NCBI GenBank assembly: GCA_947165505.1 | Contig: CAMVAT010000008.1 | Span: forward strand, 37,167-101,166 | Length of the DNA stretch: 64,000 nt | From: an uncultured Prevotellaceae bacterium | GTDB taxonomy: Bacteria > Bacteroidota > Bacteroidia > Bacteroidales > Bacteroidaceae | Reading direction: 5' to 3' | Shown: positions 1 through 9,312 of the stretch, one piece after another | Layout: each line of letters opens with the position of its first letter | How positions within the stretch are numbered: the stretch's first letter is position 1 | Program-made: the position numbers and the translations under genes | Notes under the pieces: model-generated | Seen by the model: the letters and a program-made list of their open reading frames with translations, nothing else | Told to the model about the DNA's origin: nothing | Databases searched by the model: none

Positions 1-570
1 CATCATGCCAAACATGGTCTGCTTGGTGCGTATCTCCATGCCGCTGCCATGACAGGTGGGACAGGTCTCCACGCCGCTGCCATTCTCGGCACCGCTGCCT
101 TGGCAGTGCGGACAGGTGATGTCTTTCTTCACCTTGAATTTCTTCGTCACGCCCTCGGCCACGTCTTGCAGCGACAGACGTACCTTCAGCCTGAGGTCGC
201 TGCCGTGATGGCGAGCCGCCTGACGACTGCCGCCACCGCCAAAACCGCCGAATCCGCTGAATCCGCCACCGCCGAATACGCTGCCAAACATCGAGAAGAT
301 GTCGTCCATGGAGAATCCGCCGCCACCGCTGAAACCGCCCATGCCTTGCAGACCCTCAAAGCCAAACTGGTCGTATTGCTGGCGTTTCTGCGGGTCGTGG
401 AGCACATCGTAGGCCTCGGCCGCTTCCTTGAACTTCTCTTCGGCGTTTTTGTCGCCGGGGTTGCGGTCGGGGTGGTATTTGATGGCTATCTTGCGATAGG
501 CTTTCTTAATCTCGTCTTCCGAGGCGTTCTTATCTACTCCTAATACCTCGTAATAGTCACGTTTTGCCAC
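1..570 (-). CDS. dnaJ: Chaperone protein DnaJ (C-terminus cut by window edge)
   Basis: Hsp40 co-chaperone that delivers unfolded clients to DnaK and stimulates its ATPase in the cytoplasm. The first 190 codons are present. They hold the J domain with its HPD motif ([11 protein letters not shown]), a long Gly/Phe-rich stretch with many GGGGF-like runs, and the first two zinc-binding CxxCxGxG motifs ([16 protein letters not shown]). The rest lies left of position 1. The start is GTG at 570, read as [13 protein letters not shown]; no ATG fits the conserved DnaJ N-terminus. It follows grpE on the same strand after 64 bases of CAAACCTC-type repeat, so the two are probably co-transcribed. dnaK is not in the window. 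Confidence 0.95.
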   Translation of the reverse strand, partial: MAKRDYYEVLGVDKNASEDEIKKAYRKIAIKYHPDRNPGDKNAEEKFKEAAEAYDVLHDPQKRQQYDQFGFEGLQGMGGFSGGGGFSMDDIFSMFGSVFGGGGFSGFGGFGGGGSRQAARHHGSDLRLKVRLSLQDVAEGVTKKFKVKKDITCPHCQGSGAENGSGVETCPTCHGSGMEIRTKQTMFGMM

Positions 571-602
571 TTCTTAGCTTTTTTAAAATCATTCCTCCCC
601 TC

Positions 603-632
603 TCAAATCTCAAACCTCAAATCTCAAACCTC
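603..632. repeat. CAAATCTCAAACCTC minisatellite, copy 1
   Basis: Alternating CAAATCTC/CAAACCTC units fill the dnaJ-grpE gap. The same motif occurs at 1290-1322 and, much longer, at 37319-37392. Confidence 0.8.
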
Positions 633-634
633 CA

Positions 635-1240
635 TTATTGTCCTACTGCCACTTTGGCATACCTGATCACCTTGTCGTTGAGGGTGTAGCCTTTTTCGGT
701 GCAGTCTATCACTTTGCCTTTATTGTCGTCGCCCATACCGGGTACCATCGCAATGGCTTCGTGATAGTTGACGTCGAAATCCTTGCCGGTGGTCTCTATG
801 GCTTTCACGCCCAGACCTTCCAGCGCCTTGATAAACTTCTTGTATATCAGTTCCATCCCCTCTTTCAGGGCTTTGGCATCGTCGGTCTTCTCGGCATTGG
901 CCAGTGCTCGCTCCATATCGTCGATGACGGGCAGTACGGCCACCACCGACTTCTCCGAACCGTTGAGCAACAGCTCAGCCTTCTCCTTGATGGTGCGTTT
1001 GCGGAAATTCTCAAACTCAGCGCATTTATACAGGTATTTCTTTTCCCATTCAGCTGCCTCTTTCTGGGCTTTTGCCAATGGGTCTTTTGTCTCGGCCTCG
1101 GCCTCTTTTTTCTCGGCTGTGTCTAATTCTACTTCAAGCGCTTCGCCCTCGGTGTCAGCCGTCTGTTGCTGCTCCTCGGCCTGCGACTCGTTGGCCGCGC
1201 CGTTTTCCTCTTTTATGTCTTTCTTTTCTTCTTCTTTCAT
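635..1240 (-). CDS. grpE: Nucleotide exchange factor GrpE
   Basis: GrpE releases ADP from DnaK during the chaperone cycle and works as a dimer in the cytoplasm. The protein has 201 residues. It begins with about 60 residues of acidic, low-complexity sequence (many E/K/A), followed by the long coiled coil and the GrpE core (KYLYKCAEFENFRKRT, then a C-terminal beta domain ending DKVIRYAKVAVGQ). The 'AEFENFRKR' segment and the 'PVIDDMERAL' segment are family hallmarks. It lies just upstream of dnaJ on the same strand, the usual Bacteroidota order. The start is ATG at 1240. The acidic extension is longer than in E. coli but normal for this phylum. Confidence 0.95.
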   Translation of the reverse strand: MKEEEKKDIKEENGAANESQAEEQQQTADTEGEALEVELDTAEKKEAEAETKDPLAKAQKEAAEWEKKYLYKCAEFENFRKRTIKEKAELLLNGSEKSVVAVLPVIDDMERALANAEKTDDAKALKEGMELIYKKFIKALEGLGVKAIETTGKDFDVNYHEAIAMVPGMGDDNKGKVIDCTEKGYTLNDKVIRYAKVAVGQ

Positions 1241-1289
1241 GATGTCGTGTTTTTAGTATTTGCCTCGTATCCAGCAAAAACCTTGCCAA

Positions 1290-1320
1290 ACCTCAAATCT
1301 CAAACCTCAAATCTCAAACC

Positions 1321-1322
<2 letters not shown>
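1290..1322. repeat. CAAATCTCAAACCTC minisatellite, copy 2
   Basis: Same short-unit repeat as at 603-632. It lies between the ABC-F gene and grpE and touches the ABC-F stop codon. Confidence 0.8.
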
Positions 1323-2976
<1,654 letters not shown>

Positions 2977-3141
2977 TTAGGCAAAAAAAACGAGAAAATC
3001 TAATTGCTATGATAAAAAAAGGAAAACGGCCCCGAAAAGTTGACCGATGTCGTTTTTTGTGGTCTCTGTGCCCGCCCGCACGTCATAGAATGGAATTGGG
3101 GCCTTTTGGTCGAAACACGTGGGCCGTTTCGTCGAAAGTGA

Positions 3142-3173
3142 TTTGCGGCGGGGGCAAAATGCCACTACCTTTG
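3142..3173 (+). promoter_or_regulatory. Bacteroidota-type promoter for the small secreted protein
   Basis: TTTG at 3142-3145 and TACCTTTG at 3166-3173, separated by 20 bases, match the TTTG / TAnnTTTG consensus of the phylum's primary sigma factor. The gene starts at 3220, giving a leader of roughly 40 bases. Confidence 0.75.
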
Positions 3174-3219
3174 CACCAGTAAAACTAACAAATGTGTAAC
3201 TCTTAAAAATTAAAACGAA

Positions 3220-3606
3220 ATGAAAAATTTAGTAATCGCTATCGCTATGATGTTCGCTATGACTCTTACTGTCAATGCTCAGTCTTTGGACAATCAACCC
3301 CAGTCGCAAACCATTCAGTCGCAACAGTCTTTCGACAACATCGCAGAAATGCTGGAACTGTCATCCGATCAGTGGCAACCCGTGAAGACGGCCTTCCAAC
3401 AGTTCAGCATCGCTATGGAGACCTTGACGAAGATGGAGCCGGGCGTGAAGATGCAACAGGCATGGGACAAGATTAGAACGGGACACTTCCATCAGATGCA
3501 ACGTCTCCTCACCGACAAACAGTTGAAGAAATACCAAGAGATGTTTGAACTGACTGTCGCTAACCGCGCTGCTAAATATATTCCCCAAACGGTTGATGCG
3601 AAGTAA
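3220..3606 (+). CDS. Small secreted protein, Spy/CpxP-like layout, function unknown
   Basis: A 128-residue protein with a clear Sec signal peptide (MKNLVIAIAMMFAMTLTVNA, cleaved before QS). The mature part is short, alpha-helical and rich in Q, M and K. The segment 'LTDKQLKKYQEMFELTVANR' recalls the end of small periplasmic helical proteins of the Spy/CpxP kind, but the family's LTxxQ pairs are not both clear, so the match is only by layout. It has its own promoter and a strong downstream hairpin, so it is probably a single-gene transcript. It lies immediately upstream of a sensor kinase, so it could be an envelope partner or target of that system; this is inference. Confidence 0.7.
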   Translation: MKNLVIAIAMMFAMTLTVNAQSLDNQPQSQTIQSQQSFDNIAEMLELSSDQWQPVKTAFQQFSIAMETLTKMEPGVKMQQAWDKIRTGHFHQMQRLLTDKQLKKYQEMFELTVANRAAKYIPQTVDAK

Positions 3607-3631
3607 CACACATACATCGTATTCTTAGGTC

Positions 3632-3663
3632 CTCCCCCGCAGACTTTTGTTGGAGCGGGGGAG
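3632..3663 (+). terminator. Hairpin terminator after the secreted protein gene
   Basis: A 9-bp GC-rich stem (CTCCCCCGC with GCGGGGGAG) around a 14-base loop, followed by ATTTTCT. It separates the small gene from the kinase promoter. Confidence 0.65.
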
Positions 3664-3702
3664 ATTTTCTGAAAAAAAGTAGCATAATAAAAAAAATAAT
3701 TG

Positions 3703-3710
3703 TACATTTG
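3703..3710 (+). promoter_or_regulatory. -7 box giving a nearly leaderless kinase transcript
   Basis: TACATTTG lies only 7 bases before the ATG at 3718. Transcription starting a few bases after the box would leave essentially no 5' leader. No clear -33 TTTG is seen, so the promoter is moderately supported. Confidence 0.55.
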
Positions 3711-3717
3711 CACCACC

Positions 3718-4731
3718 ATGAAAGTGTCGAAGAAAAAAGTATTAGCATTGGTCATGCAGTTGGGCGTCTTTGCCTTCTTGCTGGGTCTGCCATTGTTGTT
3801 GGCATACGTCGGCGGAGCGGCGGTGCCCGCCGATACCATCCTGTATATCACCCTCTGGTGGTTCGGCCCCATGATGGTGGCCTATATGGTCAATTATTAT
3901 CTGCTGGTGCCCCAACTGTTCTATAAACATCATCGGTGGTGGTATGTCGTCGCCAATGTGTTGCTCATTGGACTCTTTAACAATAGCATCTTCTGGTTCA
4001 ATGCGGAGTATCTGCCCGAGATGGCAAGGCCGGGGTATTATTCATACGCCATCGTGCCCATCGTCTTGCATATCTTCACCGCACTCGGCGCCCTCGGCAT
4101 CAGACATCTCTCGAGAATGCACGAGGTGGAACTGCAAATCAAGGAACAGCAACAGAAAAACACCGCTGCTGAACTGGCGTGGCTGAAAAACCAACTCAAC
4201 CCGCATTTCCTCTTCAACACACTCAACAATATCTCCAGCCTCACGCAGATTGATGCCGACCAGGCGCAGGAGAGCATCGCCCAACTGAGCGACTTGCTCC
4301 GCTATGCGATGTACGAGACGGATAAACCTCTCGTTCCCCTGGCGGGCGAGGTGGAGTTCATGAACAATTACATTGAACTGATGCGGTTGCGGTGTGGAGC
4401 CAATACGCAGGTGGAGGTGCAGCTCAGACCCGCACAGGGCGTCATGGTGCCGCCGCTGCTCTTCATCTCGCTCATCGAAAATGCTTTCAAACATGGTGTC
4501 AGCAGCAACCTGCCGTCAGCCATCCGCATCCGCCTGGAGGTAGCCGACGGGGTGCTCACCTTTGTCTGCGACAATACCAACCACCCCAAAGACGACAAAG
4601 ACCGCAGCGGATCGGGCATCGGACTGGAGAACACGCGCCGCCGACTGCAACTGCTCTATCCCGACCGCCATGAGTGGCAGCAGACGCTCAGCGACGGCAT
4701 ATACCACATTCAAATCACTATCCGACTATGA
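3718..4731 (+). CDS. LytS-type sensor histidine kinase (His_kinase family PF06580)
   Basis: Membrane sensor kinase of 337 residues that phosphorylates the response regulator encoded next to it. About four hydrophobic segments fill residues 8-130, followed by a short coiled coil (EVELQIKEQQQKNTAAE). The PF06580 dimerisation/phosphoacceptor motif follows, NQLNPHFLFNTLNN, with His163. The ATPase part has an N-box (SLIENAFKHGV) and a glycine box (GSGIGLENTRRRL). There is no large periplasmic sensor domain, so the signal is probably sensed in the membrane. ATG 3718 was chosen over an upstream TTG because the promoter box sits in between. The stop overlaps the regulator's start codon (ATGA), so the pair is translationally coupled. 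Confidence 0.92.
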   Translation: MKVSKKKVLALVMQLGVFAFLLGLPLLLAYVGGAAVPADTILYITLWWFGPMMVAYMVNYYLLVPQLFYKHHRWWYVVANVLLIGLFNNSIFWFNAEYLPEMARPGYYSYAIVPIVLHIFTALGALGIRHLSRMHEVELQIKEQQQKNTAAELAWLKNQLNPHFLFNTLNNISSLTQIDADQAQESIAQLSDLLRYAMYETDKPLVPLAGEVEFMNNYIELMRLRCGANTQVEVQLRPAQGVMVPPLLFISLIENAFKHGVSSNLPSAIRIRLEVADGVLTFVCDNTNHPKDDKDRSGSGIGLENTRRRLQLLYPDRHEWQQTLSDGIYHIQITIRL

Positions 4732-5459
4732 AAACACTCTCTTGTGCCATCGTCGACGACGAACCGCTGGCCGTGCAACTGCTCGAGTCGTTTGTCAAAC
4801 GCACGCCGCAGCTCTCGCTCGCCGCTTCCTACACCGATTCGGTCGAGGCTGTCAGGCAACTGACGCAGTCGCCCGTCGATTTGCTGTTTCTCGATATTCA
4901 GATGCCCGATGTCAATGGCATGGAACTGGCCCATCAACTGCCGCCCACTACGTTTATCATCTTCACCACGGCTTTCCGCGAGTTCGCTTTCGAGAGTTAC
5001 GAGGTCAATACGGTCGATTTCCTGCTCAAGCCCATCCGATACACCAAATTCCTCGCTGCCGTGGAAAAGGTGGTGCAAAGATATGAAGAGCGTACCACGG
5101 CCTCCATCCCCTCGGGGAGGGCTGAGGTGGGGGCGTCGTATATCCGCGTTGACGGCGAACTGCGCCGTGTTGACTTCTCGCAGATCCTCTATGTGTCGGG
5201 AATGAAAGACTATGTGATGTTTTATCTCGAGGGCGAGCGGCGACCGTGGATCACCCACCTCACGATGAAAGCCGTGGAGCAGATGTTGCCCGCCGACCGG
5301 TTTATGCGGGTCAATCGCTCATACATGGTGGCTCTGGACAAGATACGCTCCATCGACCGCAACCTCTGCCTCTATATCGGCGACGAGATTATACGCGTCA
5401 CCGATATGTACAAGGATGCGTTCAATGAATACCTCAACCGCCTTGGACTGAAAACATAA
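4728..5459 (+). CDS. LytTR-family response regulator
   Basis: Partner of the kinase upstream; 243 residues. The receiver domain (1-118) has the acidic pocket Asp10/Asp11, phosphoacceptor Asp56 (LLFLDIQMP), Thr80 and Lys101 (FLLKPI). The C-terminal LytTR DNA-binding domain (about 140-240) contains the typical RVNRSYMVAL strand. The linker between them (residues 126-135, SIPSGRAEVG) is translated from a copy of the GC-rich palindromic repeat that is otherwise intergenic here (5105-5134). The start at 4728 overlaps the kinase stop. Target promoters cannot be told from the sequence. Confidence 0.93.
   Translation: MKTLSCAIVDDEPLAVQLLESFVKRTPQLSLAASYTDSVEAVRQLTQSPVDLLFLDIQMPDVNGMELAHQLPPTTFIIFTTAFREFAFESYEVNTVDFLLKPIRYTKFLAAVEKVVQRYEERTTASIPSGRAEVGASYIRVDGELRRVDFSQILYVSGMKDYVMFYLEGERRPWITHLTMKAVEQMLPADRFMRVNRSYMVALDKIRSIDRNLCLYIGDEIIRVTDMYKDAFNEYLNRLGLKT
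5105..5134 (+). repeat. GC-rich palindromic repeat inside the response-regulator gene
   Basis: Contains CCCCTCGGGGAGGG followed by CTGAGGTGGGGGC. This matches the copy at 40684-40722 with very few changes. It encodes the interdomain linker of the LytTR regulator in frame. Confidence 0.8.
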
Positions 5460-5469
5460 GAGGAAAACT

Positions 5470-5551
5470 AACTACTCCCCTCCCTCGGGAGGGGTTGGGG
5501 GTGGGGCTGTTTCTACTCCCCTCCCTCGGGAGGGGCCGGGGGTGGGGCTTT
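5470..5551. repeat. Two tandem GC-rich palindromic repeats
   Basis: Two copies of ACTACTCCCCTCCCTCGGG-AGGGG-nnGGGGGTGGGGCT lie back to back between the response regulator and the LUD gene. The second copy reaches the stop region of the convergent LUD gene. They could act as convergent RNA hairpins, but no U-tract follows. Confidence 0.85.
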
Positions 5552-6188
5552 AGTACCCTAAATCCTCTCCTACCAAGATGACGATATGCCGCTTGGCGGG
5601 GTGCGAGTTGCGCAGGAAATGGATGTAATTGCAGATGCTCTGCGGCGAGTTGCAGTTATGGCACATACCGTCTATCTGGCAAGGGGTCTGTATGTCGAAA
5701 CGCGCCGCGTTGACCGGCGAGGCGGTGCTGCGCGCACGTGCCAGGGCGGCTTCGGTGGTCTGTGCCACTTTGTTCATGCCCACGATGAAGACCACTCGCT
5801 TCGGACCCCACGTGATGGCAGCCACACGGTTGCCGTTGCCGTCGATGCTCACGATGACGCCGTCTTCCGAGATGGCGTTGGCACTGGCCAGATAGAAGTC
5901 GCACTCAAAAGCCTTGCGGTAGGTGGCTATCTTGTCCTCCTCGGTGGTCACGTCGTCGCGGTCATAGACCACGTAGCGGCCTTCTTTCAACCGGCGGGTC
6001 AGACCGATGTCGCGGATCGATATCGAACCGCCCCATGTCACGCTGCTGCCTTCGGGCATCAGGCCGAGGGCCTTCTCCACGGCTTCGGCGCTTGTCTTGC
6101 AATAATAGGCTTCAAAATGGCGGCGCTCCAGATTCTTGATCATCTTCTGGGCCAGTCGCTCGTTGCGGATTTCTAATGGTGTTGACAT
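5550..6188 (-). CDS. LUD-domain protein (lactate utilization LutC/YkgG-like), stand-alone
   Basis: A 212-residue cytoplasmic protein of the LUD (DUF162) family, the same fold as LutC. Visible features are the N-terminal helix pair (RNERLAQKMIKNLERR), the conserved GSSVTWGGSISIRDIGL segment, DFYLASANAISEDGVIVSIDGNGNRVAA and a C-terminal cluster of cysteines (CQIDGMCHNCNSPQSIC) that could bind a metal or Fe-S centre. Family members act with Fe-S partners in lactate oxidation, but many stand-alone copies have no proven role. It is not in the lutABC operon found 5 kb away. It is convergent with the two-component pair. Confidence 0.85.
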   Translation of the reverse strand: MSTPLEIRNERLAQKMIKNLERRHFEAYYCKTSAEAVEKALGLMPEGSSVTWGGSISIRDIGLTRRLKEGRYVVYDRDDVTTEEDKIATYRKAFECDFYLASANAISEDGVIVSIDGNGNRVAAITWGPKRVVFIVGMNKVAQTTEAALARARSTASPVNAARFDIQTPCQIDGMCHNCNSPQSICNYIHFLRNSHPAKRHIVILVGEDLGY

Positions 6189-6221
6189 TTTTTGTTGAGT
6201 GTTTAGGGTTGAGTGCTGGGT

Positions 6222-6262
6222 AATTACTCCCTCCCCTCGGGGAGGGTCGGGGAGGGGGCTCC
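6222..6262. repeat. GC-rich palindromic repeat
   Basis: One copy of the CTCCCTCCCCTCGGGGAGGG + TCGGGGAGGGGGCT element, between the LUD gene's 5' end and the tRNA terminator. Confidence 0.85.
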
Positions 6263-6272
6263 TCTTAAAATC

Positions 6273-6304
6273 AAAAAAGAGACACCTAATAAATAAGGTA
6301 TCTC
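6273..6304 (-). terminator. Rho-independent terminator of the tRNA gene
   Basis: On the minus strand GAGATACCT and AGGTGTCTC form a 9-bp stem with an 8-base A/T loop, followed at once by TTTTTTGA. It lies right after the tRNA 3' end. Confidence 0.85.
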
Positions 6305-6310
6305 TCTCTG

Positions 6311-6385
6311 TAGGGACGATCGGGCTCGAACCGATGACCTCTGCAATGTGACTGCAGCGCTCTAAACCAACTGGGCTACGCCCCT
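6311..6385 (-). tRNA. tRNA-Val (anticodon CAC)
   Basis: A 75-base cloverleaf. The acceptor stem AGGGGCG/CGTCCCT has one G-U pair. The D arm runs from GCCC to GAGC. The anticodon stem CTGCA/TGCAG encloses loop GTCACAT, giving anticodon CAC. The T arm is ATCGG-TTCGAGC-CCGAT, and the discriminator base is A. The 3' CCA is not encoded. It has its own promoter and terminator, so it is a one-gene transcription unit reading GUG codons, which are frequent in this fairly GC-rich genome. Confidence 0.9.
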
Positions 6386-6403
6386 ATCTCTTAATTGCGA
6401 GTG

Positions 6404-6435
6404 CAAAGGTAAGGCGTTTTTTTGAATGCGCCAAA
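6404..6435 (-). promoter_or_regulatory. Promoter of tRNA-Val
   Basis: On the minus strand TTTG (6435-6432) and TACCTTTG (6411-6404) are separated by exactly 20 bases, a full Bacteroidota consensus. The box ends 18 bases before the tRNA 5' end. Confidence 0.85.
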
Positions 6436-6451
6436 TTTTTTAACAACTTTT

Positions 6452-7312
6452 TTATTGATTGGTCCAATAAACTTCTTCCGCTACCACATATTTGCTCTCT
6501 CTGCCGCTTATTCCGTCGGTCGCAAGCATTTCTATGCGCCCTAACATGGGGTAGGTCAAATGATACGAGTTCTCGCGGTTCTTGCCTATGAACCCGAATA
6601 ATTGTCGGGTGGGGTAGTAGGGGCTGTCTGACATGAAATACATGGTAAAGGGCTGGTTCATCTCGTATTGAATCGTGAGACGGGGCTCTCTCACACTTAC
6701 CATCGATGCCGAGCCCGTCATCTCAAACGTTAAGCCTTCTGTTGGCGAGTCATGCCAGATGATGTGATAGGTGGTGGCGTGGCGGGTGATGCCAGAGTCA
6801 AGGAGAAACGCGAAGGGTGAGGCATGGTTCATGTCGGCCGGTCTTGTTGAAATGACATCAACGTTCCACTCGCCGTTGCCGCTTTGAATCAGGGTCAACT
6901 GATGCTGTGTGTGGCTCGTGTCGCTCCACGCCATGCCGTCGATGTGCGTCACGCCGTCGTCGGTGTCATACACGGTCAACTGATATTGGGTCTGGATGGC
7001 CCAATGGGTAGACATCTTATAATACGTGCGATTGTTTTGCACATCTTGCAATTCATCAATCTGTACCTCGCGGAAATAAAGCGCATTGACCGAGTCGCGT
7101 TTCTCTTCGCTGGTCTGCCTTACGTATTCTTTCAGTTGGTAGGTCAACAATATCATGTCGGCATATTGCATGGTGGGTATCATGGCGTAGCGATACACCA
7201 AGTCGCGCGTGTCGGTTGGGTCTCCTCCGCATTCCCATTCTTCTCTGTCTATGTGATAACAGGATGAGAGCAAGGTGAGCATTACAATACTTAATAAGGT
7301 GGCTTTTTTCAT
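6452..7312 (-). CDS. Lipoprotein of unknown function
   Basis: A 286-residue protein with a type II signal peptide; the lipobox LLSSC puts the lipidated Cys at residue 18. The mature protein looks like extended beta structure with several Y/T-rich strands (HQLTLIQSGNGEW, YHIIWHDSPTEGLTFEM). No family is recognised with confidence. It is followed upstream, on the same strand, by a small beta-barrel protein gene (7388-8026), 75 bases away, and the two may be one envelope operon. By layout it resembles outer-membrane-anchored Bacteroidota lipoproteins of unknown role. Confidence 0.7.
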   Translation of the reverse strand: MKKATLLSIVMLTLLSSCYHIDREEWECGGDPTDTRDLVYRYAMIPTMQYADMILLTYQLKEYVRQTSEEKRDSVNALYFREVQIDELQDVQNNRTYYKMSTHWAIQTQYQLTVYDTDDGVTHIDGMAWSDTSHTQHQLTLIQSGNGEWNVDVISTRPADMNHASPFAFLLDSGITRHATTYHIIWHDSPTEGLTFEMTGSASMVSVREPRLTIQYEMNQPFTMYFMSDSPYYPTRQLFGFIGKNRENSYHLTYPMLGRIEMLATDGISGRESKYVVAEEVYWTNQ

Positions 7313-7387
7313 TGATGGATGATTTATCTGTTATATGAATTGTTAGTAAGGAGATGTCGTTCTGCCGCCAAGTGATGACACCAAGCG

Positions 7388-8026
7388 TCAAAACCGCACT
7401 CCCGCTCCGGCACGGAGTACACCCAGATGGCCGAAGCCAAACTCGCCGAAGCAGAATAACTTCTTGCCCAAGGAGATGCCGAAGAGGGTGACGTGATAGA
7501 CGGAACAGGAATGAGAGCGGATAGAGGCATCGTCAATGTCCTGGTCCCAATAGTGGCTATGGCCGACAGACACTCCCGTGTAAATCTTTACCTTAGGTCG
7601 GTACAAAGGGTAGTATCTGAATGAGAATAGCATATTCAGATAAGTGCCTGACCGACTGTCGATGCCACCGGGACGGTTGACGTAGTCTCTGTCTTTGCGT
7701 TTTTGACTTTCGCCTTGGAGAGCAAGGGTGGCACCAAGGGCAAACTGACTGTTCCACAAACGGAAGTGATAATGATATTGCAGGTCAAACGATGGTGTCT
7801 GTTTCACCTTCCCTAAATCGTATTTCAGCACACGGTATTGTTCTAATGGGGTTGTGGCCTTTTTCTTCTCGTTATCGAAGCACCCTATCTCCAAATAATC
7901 TCCATTAAGTGTTCCCCATCCCAAGTCGAATGAGATTTCATGGCGGGGCAGCTCTTCTTGTTGTGCTCGCGACACGATGGGCAGCGCCAGCCATAATGAT
8001 GTCAATAATAATGTTTTGGTATTCAT
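7388..8026 (-). CDS. Small outer-membrane beta-barrel protein, unknown function
   Basis: A 212-residue protein with a Sec signal peptide (cleavage after VSRA, before QQ). It has many alternating polar/aromatic strands and a C-terminal aromatic residue (GAGVRF), the signature recognised by the BAM machinery. Strands such as PSFDLQYHYHFRLW and LNMLFSFRYYPLY suggest an 8- to 10-stranded barrel. No porin family can be named with confidence. It probably shares a transcript with the lipoprotein gene downstream. Confidence 0.65.
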   Translation of the reverse strand: MNTKTLLLTSLWLALPIVSRAQQEELPRHEISFDLGWGTLNGDYLEIGCFDNEKKKATTPLEQYRVLKYDLGKVKQTPSFDLQYHYHFRLWNSQFALGATLALQGESQKRKDRDYVNRPGGIDSRSGTYLNMLFSFRYYPLYRPKVKIYTGVSVGHSHYWDQDIDDASIRSHSCSVYHVTLFGISLGKKLFCFGEFGFGHLGVLRAGAGVRF

Positions 8027-8094
8027 TTTTTTTAAGTCCTTTTGCCCCTAAAACAGCAGCCGCGGCGTAATCTTGCACAAAAACGAGAAAAAAG

Positions 8095-8126
8095 TTTCAC
8101 CGTATGTGCAAGATTTTGTAATTTTG
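8095..8126 (+). promoter_or_regulatory. Promoter of the lipoprotein-sigma-anti-sigma operon
   Basis: TTTC at 8095-8098 and TAATTTTG at 8119-8126 are spaced by 20 bases. The first gene starts at 8150. Confidence 0.6.
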
Positions 8127-8149
8127 TTGTTTGATAAACAGAAATAACA

Positions 8150-8755
8150 ATGAAACAGACAACGAAAACAATGAAACATGGCATACATAGTATAGTGTGT
8201 GCGGTAGTACTGGTAATAGTTTGCGCCTCGTGTGCGACAGGGGGCGACGATTTCAATCCAGCCAACCCGCAAAGTGATCCTATACAACCCTTCTTCGGGC
8301 ATTATCTTGGTAAATGGCGCATCAATCAAGATGAGGCCGACGAGGTGGCGATGACCGTAAATGCCACGACCATCGACTTTACCAATCTGCCTTGCAGGGC
8401 CATCCTCGCTAAACTGCTGGGCGAAGAAAAGGCGCATGAGATAATTCCCACCATAGAATATGGGCACTATATCGTATCTTATAGCCTGCTGGGGGTGTCG
8501 CCCAATTCCAATGCCTACGAGATGTCGCGCGAACCTTATATTTTCTCTTATACGCAGGACGGTGTCAAAAAGACCATGCGCATCGACTTCCGCGAGAAGT
8601 CGCAGGCGGGTTATTACAGCAATTCCAACATGCTGGTCTTTGTCCTCAATGTGGATAAACTCACCATCACTGGCGGCGGAGAAGAGGAGGTCTTGACGAA
8701 AGACTGGACGTTTACGTTCTATCCCAACCAGAAGAACGAAGGGTATCTTCAATGA
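8150..8755 (+). CDS. Lipoprotein, possibly DUF4840 (calycin-like), in an ECF sigma operon
   Basis: A 201-residue protein. After a charged N-terminus and hydrophobic core, the lipobox VCASC places the lipidated Cys near residue 28. The mature part alternates short strands: a WRINQDEADEVAMTVNATTIDF segment, a central helix (LAKLLGEEKAHEI) and a strand (NMLVFVLNVDKLTITGGGE). The pattern resembles the DUF4840 calycin-like lipoproteins of Bacteroides, but this is a judgement by eye. Its stop overlaps the ATG of the ECF sigma gene (ATGATGA region), so expression is coupled to the sigma factor. It could be a regulated target or an envelope sensor for the operon. Confidence 0.7.
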   Translation: MKQTTKTMKHGIHSIVCAVVLVIVCASCATGGDDFNPANPQSDPIQPFFGHYLGKWRINQDEADEVAMTVNATTIDFTNLPCRAILAKLLGEEKAHEIIPTIEYGHYIVSYSLLGVSPNSNAYEMSREPYIFSYTQDGVKKTMRIDFREKSQAGYYSNSNMLVFVLNVDKLTITGGGEEEVLTKDWTFTFYPNQKNEGYLQ

Positions 8756-9312
8756 TGACTGAACAGGTTCTTTTGCAACAGGTCATTCATGGCGACCGCA
8801 CGGCACAGCGCGAGTTGTATAGCCGCTATTCGGGATGTGCCGCATCGGTAGCGATGCGGTATGTGGCCGATACGGAGGCCATGAAAGATGTGCTGCAAGA
8901 GAGCTTTGTCAAGATCTTTACATCCCTTTCGCAGTTCGAATACCGGGGCGAGGGCTCCCTCAAGGCGTGGGTGATGCGCATCGTGGTCAATATGTCGCTC
9001 AATTACCTGAAACGGCGGGCCAGGTTCGTTGAGGCTGAACGGATACCTGACGTGCCCGACGACCACGACGAGGAACCCGACCTGATGCGGGTACCGCCGG
9101 AACGGCTGATGGCGATGATCGGCGAACTGCCCCCAGGCTACCGCACGGTGCTCAACCTCTTTGTCTTTGAGCGCAAAAGCCACCAAGAAATCGCACGTCT
9201 GTTGGGCATCAAGGAAAACTCTTCCGCCTCACAATATCTGAGGGCTAAAAAATTACTCGCTAAAAAAATTAAGAATTATATCCGTGACAACGATGAAGAG
9301 AGACTCATTTGA
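8752..9312 (+). CDS. ECF-family RNA polymerase sigma factor
   Basis: A 186-residue sigma-70 factor of the extracytoplasmic function class. Region 2 covers about residues 18-90 (RELYSRYSGCAASVAMRYV, DVLQESFVKIF, SLKAWVMRIVVNMSLNYLKRR). Region 4 covers about residues 120-180 with a helix-turn-helix (HQEIARLLGIKENSSASQYL). There is no region 1 or 3. The start overlaps the upstream lipoprotein stop and the end overlaps the downstream anti-sigma gene by about 20 bases, so three products are made in coupled fashion. Such sigma factors are normally held inactive by the membrane protein encoded next door. Confidence 0.95.
   Translation: MMTEQVLLQQVIHGDRTAQRELYSRYSGCAASVAMRYVADTEAMKDVLQESFVKIFTSLSQFEYRGEGSLKAWVMRIVVNMSLNYLKRRARFVEAERIPDVPDDHDEEPDLMRVPPERLMAMIGELPPGYRTVLNLFVFERKSHQEIARLLGIKENSSASQYLRAKKLLAKKIKNYIRDNDEERLI

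Noticed and set aside
3001..3141. A possible small RNA or gene in the gap after the ABC-F start.
   Set aside because: Only a partial B-type repeat (GTGCCCGCCCGCACG) and short inverted pieces are seen; no promoter-terminator pair.
5550..6188. LUD gene as part of the lut operon.
   Set aside because: It is 4.7 kb away, on the other strand, and lutABC already contains its own LutC.
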